Assembly (NCBI RefSeq): GCF_000970045.1
Contig: NZ_CP009505.1
Coordinates: 3,372,808-3,436,807 of the forward strand
Direction of reading: 5' to 3'
Length of the DNA: 64,000 bases
From: Methanosarcina sp. MTP4
GTDB lineage: Archaea; Halobacteriota; Methanosarcinia; Methanosarcinales; Methanosarcinaceae
The position numbers were made by a program, and so were the translations under genes. Each line of letters begins with the position of its first letter. The stretch's first letter is position 1. Under the pieces are notes generated by a model that saw only the letters and a list, made by a program, of their open reading frames with translations, did not search any database and was not told the DNA's origin. Shown here in pieces: positions 27,635-35,135 of this stretch.

Positions 27635-27857
27635 GAGAAAGGATGGGATTTTTTCCCCCCTTTCTTATTTATTCTGAAAATGATTCAGGTTCCCGCCTTT
27701 TTCTGCACAGATATATGCTCCAAAAAAAGTACATGTAAACTCTAAAAACGAATTGAAAAACGAATTGAAAATATAACAAGCTGAAAAAAGCATTCAGCTG
27801 TTTGTAGAAAATGGCGAAGAACCTTTTTTGATTAATTTAGGAAAGAGGTGAAACTGG

Positions 27858-28247
27858 ATGAAATCCCAGAGAAAACCTGAACCTGAAGAAAAACAAATCT
27901 ACACGATTCCTGCAAGCTTTCCTGCTGCTTATGAACAGGAGCCGAGCCACTCATCTAAGAGGACTTTCTTCCGGTATTCTGATATTGAAGCGGATCCTGT
28001 GAACTATGAACTAACTCAGGATTTCGCATGCACTGCATACTCATTTCCTGTGAATTCAGGTCTGCCTTTTGAAACTGGCCTTACAATGGAAGAACCTTAC
28101 GCTTATCTCGGAAGCATTCAGAAACATTCCGAATCCACAGGCATCCAGGGACCGGAAAGAAAAAAGAAACCTGCGGCTAAAAAACAGATAGCTGATCATG
28201 CGTTTACAGACGCTTCTCAGGAAGGGAAGTACGCCCTGACACCATAA
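27858..28247 (+). CDS. Small protein of unknown function between mts copy 2 and chaperonin 2
   Basis: The 129-residue product has no family I recognise. It is hydrophilic, with many Glu, Ser and Pro residues, several aromatic-rich stretches (RTFFRYSDIEADPVNYEL) and a basic patch near the C-terminus (PERKKKPAAKK). No membrane segment or signal peptide is visible. GAGGTG lies 10 nt before ATG 27858, which supports real translation. It occupies the place that the hydantoinase-like gene holds in the first module. A decayed or accessory gene is possible. Confidence 0.6.
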   Translation: MKSQRKPEPEEKQIYTIPASFPAAYEQEPSHSSKRTFFRYSDIEADPVNYELTQDFACTAYSFPVNSGLPFETGLTMEEPYAYLGSIQKHSESTGIQGPERKKKPAAKKQIADHAFTDASQEGKYALTP

Positions 28248-28379
28248 AAAATTGAAAATTCCAAATGCTGGCAAGAACCTCTATCATAAAACTTCCGATA
28301 AAACGCCGGTAAACAAATCCAACAGACCTCTTTCAATAAGAAAACAAAAGAGTCCAGAAAAAACTCCGTAAAACATCAG

Positions 28380-28447
28380 GACGGAAACTTCCAGGGAAAG
28401 CTCTCAAAAGATCAGGAACTTCCAGGGAAAGCTCTCAAAAGATCAGG
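28380..28447. repeat. 31-bp direct repeat upstream of chaperonin 2
   Basis: Two near-perfect copies of a unit containing ACTTCCAGGGAAAGCTC and TCAAAAGATCAGGA stand side by side just before the chaperonin start. Confidence 0.75.
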
Positions 28448-28477
28448 ATTCAAAGCAACGCTGTCTTGGGGAAAAAC

Positions 28478-30085
28478 ATGGCAAGCGAACTAAAAACACC
28501 TGAAGGAACCGATCTTGAAAGCCGGGACGGAATGGCAAACCTGGCAAGGACCATAAGAGACAAGATCCTCATCAACGAGCCGGTAAAAGAAGACGGGCTT
28601 ATCGACCAGCTCGAAAGGGCTGCAACGGAAATAGACGAACTTCTGGCATCATCCCTGGGCCCGAAAGGGATGAACAAGATGGTAGTAAATCCGGTGAACG
28701 ACGTGTTCATAACAAACGACGGGAAAGTGATCTTAAAGGAAATGGACGTCCTCCACCCGATCGTAACTACCCTGAAAAAGCTTGCTGAATCAATGGACAA
28801 AGCCTGCGGGGACGGGACGAAAACAGCGGTGATCCTGGCAAGCAACCTGATTAAAAACGCAATTGGGCTGATAAGAGCGGGAGTACACCCCACAATTATC
28901 ATAGAAGGCTACGAACTTGCCCTGCAAAAAGCCTATGAGATGCTCCGGTACAACATAAGGCAGGCAGGGGAAGAGGACGTCAGGACAACGATTGCGTGCT
29001 CAGCCACCGGAAAAGGGGTGGAGAGAAAGCAGGCGGAGGAGATTACGGACGTCGTACAGGGAGTTATAGCCCACCTGAGCGAGACGCAGAAAGGCCGCCT
29101 CGACCTCAACCGGAACGTGAAGGTCCTGAAGAAGATGGGAGGGCCGGGGATGGTGGCCCTGGAAGGCCTGATAATGGACGAAAACCCGGCAAGGACGGAT
29201 ATGCCAAGGGACTTTGAAGAACCCTCGGTGCTCATTATCAATTACGACCTCAAGATTAAAAGCGGATACCTCAACCCACAGCATAACCTGAGAATGGACT
29301 CTGTCCAAACGGCTCTCCTTTTTGAGGAGAGAAAGAAGGAGATGTGCAGGGAGCTTGCGGGAAAAATAATCAATTCGGGCGCAAACGTCCTCTTTTGCGA
29401 GGGAGATATAGACCCCTATATCGAGACCCTGCTTCGGGACAGCAAGATACTGGCTTTCAAGAAACTGAAAATGAAAGACCTGGAAAAGCTTTCGGAAGCC
29501 ACGGGTACGACCCTGATGAGCAAGAATGACGAGATCCTGCCCCAGCACCTCGGTAAAGCCGACAGGATTAAGCTTGAAAAACGAAACAGGGAGAACTTCG
29601 TCTTCATAACCGTGAAGGGAAAACCGATTTCCACGATCCTGATATGGGACCCGACAAGGTACGGGCTGGACAAGGTGGAAGAAGCAGTGGATGACGCCCT
29701 TAACAATGCTGCTTTCCTCATAAAAAACAGGGAGATAGTAAACGGCGGAGGCGCAATTGAGTTTGAACTGGCCCACATGGTCAGGATATTTGCGGCAACA
29801 CAGACAGGAAAGAAACAGCTGGCTATCCTGGCATACGCCGGAGCCCTGGAAAAGGTCCCGGAAACCCTGGCAAGAAATGCGGGAATGAAAACCATCGATG
29901 CGATGGTGGAGATGAGAAACGCCTACGCCAGAGGAGTGGAGGCAAGGATAGATATCTCAAGGAAAGTTACGGATAAGGGGCCGAAAGTCTACGATTCGGC
30001 AACGATCAAGAAACTTGCCCTGATCTCGGCAACAGAGACCGCAAGAAACGTCCTCAGGATTGACGAGATAATCCCAAAAGCCTGA
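28478..30085 (+). CDS. Diverged group II-like chaperonin (copy 2)
   Basis: This 535-residue protein is nearly identical to copy 1 at 21013. Differences concentrate in the first 15 residues and at scattered sites, while long stretches of DNA in the last two thirds are identical. It shares GDGTK in place of GDGTT and the lack of a Gly-Met tail. ATG 28478 (MASELK) matches copy 1; the frame could extend four codons to TTG 28466, which is not supported. It follows the small unknown gene and is followed at 46 nt by the structured RNA. Likely function: assembly of methyltransferase-island proteins, alone or mixed with copy 1 in one ring. This is inference. Confidence 0.88.
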   Translation: MASELKTPEGTDLESRDGMANLARTIRDKILINEPVKEDGLIDQLERAATEIDELLASSLGPKGMNKMVVNPVNDVFITNDGKVILKEMDVLHPIVTTLKKLAESMDKACGDGTKTAVILASNLIKNAIGLIRAGVHPTIIIEGYELALQKAYEMLRYNIRQAGEEDVRTTIACSATGKGVERKQAEEITDVVQGVIAHLSETQKGRLDLNRNVKVLKKMGGPGMVALEGLIMDENPARTDMPRDFEEPSVLIINYDLKIKSGYLNPQHNLRMDSVQTALLFEERKKEMCRELAGKIINSGANVLFCEGDIDPYIETLLRDSKILAFKKLKMKDLEKLSEATGTTLMSKNDEILPQHLGKADRIKLEKRNRENFVFITVKGKPISTILIWDPTRYGLDKVEEAVDDALNNAAFLIKNREIVNGGGAIEFELAHMVRIFAATQTGKKQLAILAYAGALEKVPETLARNAGMKTIDAMVEMRNAYARGVEARIDISRKVTDKGPKVYDSATIKKLALISATETARNVLRIDEIIPKA

Positions 30086-30120
30086 ACGAAAGCTTAAGTA
30101 ATCAGAAAAAATTAAAGAAA

Positions 30121-30460
30121 TCAATCACGCTGATGACAATGCCTTAAATCCCTCTCTCTATGGGCATTGTTCATCTATCCCTCAATGGAAATAAGACCTG
30201 CAACACCTTACACGGAAAGGTACAAATTTGCCATTTCAAGGTACCTGCCGGGAAAAGGACAGTCTATATCCACAAAGTGCCTCAAAACCAAGCGAGTAAA
30301 CCATGGCTTTGCCATTTTGCCAGGAAATGCCAGCCGGGAAATGAGGCAAAAAAAGTTCGGTGCCCAGAGCCGCATACCTCCAGGCCCCACATGGGCACCT
30401 GAGCCTTAAAAATCAGGAAAATAGACCTCAATGGAACCTTTTTGCCATTTAAAAGGAGGA
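30121..30460 (+). ncRNA. Structured RNA repeat, copy C (after chaperonin 2)
   Basis: First hairpin: GATGACAATGCC (30132-30143) with GGCATTGTTCATC (30163-30175). Conserved AAGACCTGCAACACC follows. Three loop hairpins come next. AGGTAC/GTACCT (30218-30223 and 30241-30246) encloses TTTGCCATTT at 30227-30236. TGGC/GCCA encloses TTTGCCATTT at 30308-30317. CCTT/AAGG encloses TTTGCCATTT at 30441-30450. Stem sequences differ from those of copies A and B while the loop is identical. Confidence 0.75.
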
Positions 30461-31056
30461 AGAGTGTCTAAAACCCTGAAAAACTCTTTTTTGAACCAGC
30501 AGTGCTCTTTAGCCCTATCTACAGGCAAAAGGAGCACTGCATGAAAAATTGGTGGAGGAATCAGGAGATATTTTTAAGAACTACACCCCGATTATTATAA
30601 TGAAAATTAAAAAATTATTTTTTTGCAATAGAACAGAGAAAAATCTAAAACCTAAAAAATAATAAACTCTGTTTTTGGAATTCAATTTTTGTATACTTTT
30701 TTTCATCCGCTGCCGGGATCATCCTGCGATGTGAGGCTCTAAAAAAGAGGAGATCTGAAAAGTCAAAGGTCCTCAAAAAAGTACATCCCTCAAAAAATAA
30801 GGCCCCTTGAAAAATCAAAGCCTTATGCAAAATCAAAGCCATATGTGAAATCAAAGTCCCTCACAAGAGGCCCCGAATTATGTTATATATATTCAATCCC
30901 AAATTTTAGATTAAAAAGAATAATAATCAAACCAGCTAAAACAAGAAGTAGCGAATTTCACAGACTCCTTCAAAAAGGATTTTGGCAGCCTTAAAGCACA
31001 CGGTTGTATTGTTTATTTTTTTCAATTATTTAATCGCTGCAAGCTGAGGTATAAAA
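30461..31056. other. AT-rich spacer before the activase gene
   Basis: No gene is supported. It contains the inverted repeat AGTGCTC (30501-30507) with GAGCACT, and a short tandem repeat of AAAATCAAAGCC type (30800-30870). TATA-like TTATATATATTC near 30873 could drive the activase gene. Confidence 0.45.
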
Positions 31057-32721
31057 ATGTATGGGATTGCACTTGACCTGGGAACCAGCGGATTTCGAGC
31101 ACAGCTTATAGATCTGAAGACAAAACAAGTATTAAGAACTGCGATGACGATGAGACACCCCCTTCCCGGGGGAAACGTCATCGACCACCTGGATTTCGCC
31201 CTTGAAGTCGGACAGGATATTGCACACGGCATCATTATGGATGCGGTAAAAAAGGTCATCGATACCCTGGACGTGGACCCTTCAAACATCGAAAAACTGG
31301 TGGTATGCGGAAACCCAATCCAGCTTTCCCTCTTCCAGAACTCGGAAATAAGGGACCTGGCCTATGCCGGCAAGAATATGCAAAGAAGGCTTGGGGTCGA
31401 AAATGTGGAAAGGGGAGCCAGGGTCTTCCCGGCATCCGAACTTTTCAAAGGCGTACTGGAAATGCCGAAATGTAAGGTCACAGTGCCCCCGGCAATTGCC
31501 CACGAAATAGGAGCCGATGCCCTGGCGATGATGATCGAAACCGACTTCCTGAACCAGAAAGAGGTTTCCATTGTTACCGACTACGGGACAAACGCAGAGA
31601 TGGCAATAAAGGTAGGGGACCGGATCATCACGGGCAGTGCGGCGGCAGGGCCAGCCATTGAAGGGCAGGGGATCAGTTGCGGAATGATTGCAAGCCCCGG
31701 AGCGATCGCAGACGTGAACGTCGAAGGGGACTACTGGAGGCTTTCAGTCCTGGACAACAGCATGGAAAGCAAGCCAGGAAACCTTATAGACCCCGTCACC
31801 GGAGAAGTCATTGAAAAGGGAGAATATGAAGCTGTGGGGATTACCGGAACAGGAGTAATTGCCGTCATTGCCGTTGCCATAGAAACCGGCCTGATGGAAC
31901 AGCCCCCCAAACTCCCCAACGGAAAGCTGGTCCTTGGAAAAGGCATTGAAATCTCGGAAGAAGACATCTCAGAAGCCGGAAAAGCCATCGGGGCAATCCG
32001 GGCAGCTCAGCTTACCCTTATGCTGGAAGCAGGGGTTTCTTTCGAAGACCTCGAAAACGTCTACATGTCCGGGGCCTCAGGGACTTACGTGGACTGCAGG
32101 AAAGCCAGGAAAATCGGGTCCTGCCCTGATTTCTCAAGGAAAGCCGTGCAGTTCGGGAACACTTCCATCGCCCTTGCAAGAGAAATTATTCTGGACGATT
32201 CCAGGCTCGATGAAGTCATTGCCCTTGCAAATAGCATTACGGCCGACCACCTGATGATGGCCACCAGCGAGACTTTCAAGAACATCTACACCTGCGAGCT
32301 TTCCTACTGGACCGAGGGCATGACCATGAAACTATACAAAAAGTTCATGAAAATGTACAAGTACCCTCCCTTCCCGGAACCGGTAGAAGACGCAGTGATG
32401 GAAAAGAGAGCTGCAAAAGATATCGAAGAAACGGGCGGCATACCTGTCCAGATAGTAGAGGAAATCGGGACCACCATCGAAGTCCCGGTAGACGGCTGTA
32501 TCCTCTGCAAACGTTGTAATGAAGAATGTCCGGAAAATGCCCTTGTGACCATCGAGAAAAACGGAGTCAGGTTTGCAAGGTGCAGCACCCAGGACTGCCT
32601 GGGAACAAGCTGTAGACGCTGTGTCCGCGCCTGTCCGATGAAAGCAATCGATTTCAGGAACATCTCATCCCTGAGCGCAAAAGAGATTCAGAGAAACGAT
32701 ATTAGCGGGGAAGTCTACTGA
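31057..32721 (+). CDS. RamA-like corrinoid protein reductive activase
   Basis: This 554-residue protein begins with an ASKHA-type ATPase phosphate loop (GIALDLGTSGFRAQLID) and has a second loop near residue 168 (SIVTDYGTNAEMAI). Its C-terminus carries two [4Fe-4S] motifs: Cys481, 484, 487 and 491, then Cys514, 519, 522 and 526. RamA-family proteins use ATP and low-potential electrons to return corrinoid proteins from Co(II) to Co(I). In this island the natural clients are the two Mts corrinoid domains, rather than the methylamine proteins that RamA itself serves. Start is ATG 31057 after GAGGTATAAAA. It pairs with the Cys-rich gene 43 bp downstream. Confidence 0.9.
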   Translation: MYGIALDLGTSGFRAQLIDLKTKQVLRTAMTMRHPLPGGNVIDHLDFALEVGQDIAHGIIMDAVKKVIDTLDVDPSNIEKLVVCGNPIQLSLFQNSEIRDLAYAGKNMQRRLGVENVERGARVFPASELFKGVLEMPKCKVTVPPAIAHEIGADALAMMIETDFLNQKEVSIVTDYGTNAEMAIKVGDRIITGSAAAGPAIEGQGISCGMIASPGAIADVNVEGDYWRLSVLDNSMESKPGNLIDPVTGEVIEKGEYEAVGITGTGVIAVIAVAIETGLMEQPPKLPNGKLVLGKGIEISEEDISEAGKAIGAIRAAQLTLMLEAGVSFEDLENVYMSGASGTYVDCRKARKIGSCPDFSRKAVQFGNTSIALAREIILDDSRLDEVIALANSITADHLMMATSETFKNIYTCELSYWTEGMTMKLYKKFMKMYKYPPFPEPVEDAVMEKRAAKDIEETGGIPVQIVEEIGTTIEVPVDGCILCKRCNEECPENALVTIEKNGVRFARCSTQDCLGTSCRRCVRACPMKAIDFRNISSLSAKEIQRNDISGEVY

Positions 32722-32764
32722 AAGGCTAATCTCTGGAAAATAATAACATACCGGGGTTCGAAAA

Positions 32765-33193
32765 ATGACAAAAATGAAAGTATCTTCCTACATCTGCGGT
32801 ATAACCCATACAATAATGGGAAGGGTTGAAGGAGACAAAATCATCATCGAAATCGACACCCCCTGTGAAAAATTCAGGGATCTCTCCCACCTGGAATTCC
32901 CTCTTCAGGAAATGTACGAGACTCAGGACAAACTCGCCCTGGAGATGGCGAGAAAAACGGAATGCAACATGGAATGCGCCCTTGACTGCACCCAGGACTG
33001 TCTCATTCCTCCTGCGGTATTCAATATCTGCAGCATAGAAAAAGAACATGCAACCGCAACCCCTTTTGACAGCATAAGAGTTATAGGTTCGGAATTTGAA
33101 ATTCCGGAATTTGAAAGCTCAGAATTTGAAAATCCTGAATTTGAAAGTCCTGAATTTGAAAGTCCTGAATTCGAAAACTCGGAATTTGAATGA
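32765..33193 (+). CDS. Small Cys-rich protein with a C-terminal EFE repeat tail
   Basis: The 142-residue product lies 43 bp after the RamA-like gene, so the two are likely co-transcribed. Residues 1-90 form a small domain with Cys in SSYICGIT and TPCEKF and a cluster NMECALDCTQDCLIP, which could bind a metal or an Fe-S cluster. From about residue 105 the tail is a pentapeptide repeat of x-EFE-x type, encoded by a 15-bp tandem repeat (GAATTTGAAAGTCCT and variants) that runs to the stop. I do not know its function. An electron-transfer or scaffold partner of the activase is a guess. A shortened relative is at 23992. Confidence 0.75.
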   Translation: MTKMKVSSYICGITHTIMGRVEGDKIIIEIDTPCEKFRDLSHLEFPLQEMYETQDKLALEMARKTECNMECALDCTQDCLIPPAVFNICSIEKEHATATPFDSIRVIGSEFEIPEFESSEFENPEFESPEFESPEFENSEFE

Positions 33194-33843
33194 CAATACA
33201 AAAAGGGAAATTATTCACCGGATAAGGCAATTCTCCCTTTAATGCTCGGTGGAGATTTCCCTGGCATATACCTTTTAATTATTATAAATCCCAGTAAAAA
33301 AAGATTTCAAAAGGAAAATTTAAGGAAAAAATCTGAGGGAACCAATATTCCTCCCTTTTAAATTTGACTACTTACTCTCCTTTTAATGAATTCTTGACGC
33401 GGGATGCACCCATCCAAAAAAAAAGCATAAAGACAGAGAAAGAAACCAACAACAGAACATTTCTACCTATATTTCATCCAAACAGTTTTTCGAATAAGTT
33501 TTTACGTTACTTTTTTACATCACTTTTTTACATTAGCGTTTTTACACCAGATATTCAGGATTTCTTTTCCCTATAATTACCTGAAACCTTGAAACCCCAT
33601 AATATTCCCAACTTCTGCCCTGGAAAACTTATTTGAGAAAAGCAAAATGCCCAAAAGAAAAGAATAACCCGGAAAAATTAGGAGATAAAAATTAAAATCT
33701 GTTAGAGTGACACAAATCTACCCCTTTCACAGTATCTTCCTTCGGAATACAGCCGATTTTGCCATTATTAACAAAAGCAAGGAAAATACTTACTAAAAAC
33801 AAAAGTGAAGAAGTTGAAGCAGAAGAAAAATGAGAAATAAAAG
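33194..33843. other. Intergenic region without a recognised gene
   Basis: AT-rich with scattered T runs. An A/T-rich stretch follows the Cys-rich gene. No ribosome-binding site or conserved frame was seen. TTTTGCCATTATT at 33758-33770 resembles the RNA loop motif but has no flanking stem. Confidence 0.4.
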
Positions 33844-33955
33844 TGCCCGGAGCGTGACTCGAACACGCGACCTCCAGATATCTCAGGAGATTAAAGACGC
33901 CTCATATTAAAGGTCCCTATGAGTCTGGCGCCCCAACCGACTAGGCTATCCGGGC
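33844..33955 (-). tRNA. tRNA-Met(CAU), probably elongator, with a 38-nt intron
   Basis: Reading the minus strand, the acceptor GCCCGGA pairs with TCCGGGC, the discriminator is A, and the T arm is GCGTG-TTCGAGT-CACGC. The anticodon stem is CCAGA/TCTGG, with loop CT-CAT-A. A 38-nt intron (33880-33917) splits the loop after position 37, the canonical archaeal site. The spliced tRNA has 74 nt before CCA addition. Anticodon CAU could also be tRNA-Ile2, but the intron position and stem suit elongator Met. Confidence 0.9.
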
Positions 33956-33978
33956 TTGCAACACACAAATGTACGAAG

Positions 33979-33989
33979 GTATATTAAAG
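33979..33989 (-). promoter_or_regulatory. TATA box of the tRNA gene
   Basis: CTTTAATATAC on the minus strand lies 24-34 bp upstream of the tRNA 5' end, the usual archaeal distance. Confidence 0.55.
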
Positions 33990-34349
33990 GGTAACGATTG
34001 AAAATGGAAAAAATATAGATATGGAGCAAATTTTTATAGACAGATGATGAAGGGAGAAAGGAGGAGGAAGGAAAAAGCGGACCTTGCTCTAGTCTTCGAG
34101 GGACTCCATCCGGAAAAGGGGAGCGTTATGTTAGAATTGACATAATATAGTAATATATAATACAACTGATAATTGGAATATGATTCATATAAGGTTTTAA
34201 TATATAATAAAGAAGATAATTTTGTTGAGATCCGGACCGTTTTTTAAAAAAGGGAAGGGAAGCCGGATAAAAAACGATTTTAGCCGGGTTTTCGCTCACA
34301 TCTTTCCCACACCTTCATTCGCGCAGGAGCAGTAAAGATATAAATAGCC

Positions 34350-34681
34350 ATAAATATATATAAACGGCGAAATTATAATGAATGATCAATACATAAAAGT
34401 CGTATCAAAAAGGCTCACATCAAACGGGTCCGCATCAAAAGAAAACGACCTCGTGAGCCTATATCATTCATTCCAGAAGAAATCAAGTATTCATCAAATT
34501 TGCCGCATCCCGGAGACCGGTCAGAAGCATTCCGAAATCAAGCCCTGAAACCAACTTTCAGGATTCACATGCCTCGGAGGGATTCGGGCTGGCAGGTGTT
34601 GCTTCGGGAACATGCCATAGAATATTTGAATAAAATACCGCTCATAATATCCAAACCTTATACCCCAGATGAGGAATTTCC
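34350..34681 (+). promoter_or_regulatory. Promoter and long leader of the fwd operon
   Basis: An AAATATATATAAA TATA box at 34352-34364 predicts transcription from about 34385, giving a leader near 300 nt. In the leader, AGGCTCAC (34411-34418) and GTGAGCCT (34453-34460) form a perfect 8-bp stem around a 34-nt loop. A 56-codon frame starting at ATG 34378 lacks a ribosome-binding site and is probably not translated. The leader may be regulatory. Confidence 0.5.
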
Positions 34682-35065
34682 ATGAAATTGAAAGCAAATC
34701 TCATATCCGGAAGAACCGCCGACCAGGGCGCACATCTGGAAGCAAAGACTTACAGGGGCTATTTTGATGCCTGTGCATACTGTGAACTGAACTCTGCAGA
34801 CCTCGATAAACTGGGTGTTTCCGAAGGAGACAGCCTGAAGGTCACCACTGACTTTGGGGAAGTAGTGGTGTTTGCAAAGGCAAACGACGGAAATCCCGAC
34901 GGTCTGGCCTTTATCCCCATGGGCCCCTGGGCAAACACAGTCCTGGACCCTGACACCCACGGTTGCGGAATGCCAGGGCTAAAAGGTGTCCCTGCAGAAA
35001 TCGAAGCCACAGAAGAGAAGCCTCTGGACATGAAGTCCCTTATGAAACAGTACAGGGAAGATTAA
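34682..35065 (+). CDS. fwdD: Formylmethanofuran dehydrogenase subunit D
   Basis: This 127-residue molybdopterin-dinucleotide-binding domain is split from the catalytic subunit, as usual in methanogens. It shows GVSEGDSLKVTTDFGEVVV and the cofactor loop FIPMGPWANTVLDPDTHGCGMPG. With FwdB it holds the tungsten or molybdenum pterin. GAGG precedes ATG 34682. It is the first gene of fwdDBAC; 70 bp separate it from fwdB. Confidence 0.9.
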   Translation: MKLKANLISGRTADQGAHLEAKTYRGYFDACAYCELNSADLDKLGVSEGDSLKVTTDFGEVVVFAKANDGNPDGLAFIPMGPWANTVLDPDTHGCGMPGLKGVPAEIEATEEKPLDMKSLMKQYRED

Positions 35066-35135
35066 ACGCCACACAGGAAAGACTAATTTTCCAGCCAGAA
35101 TCCGGAGACATCCAGAAAAACTTGGAGGAAAAAGT

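Noticed and set aside
33758-33770. Extra TTTTGCCATTATT near the tRNA as another RNA-loop copy
   Set aside because: It differs after the core, has no flanking stem and no first hairpin upstream, so it is probably chance.
34378-34548. A 56-codon frame in the fwd leader
   Set aside because: It begins at or before the predicted transcript start, lacks a ribosome-binding site and has no recognisable product; the leader structure seems more likely to matter.
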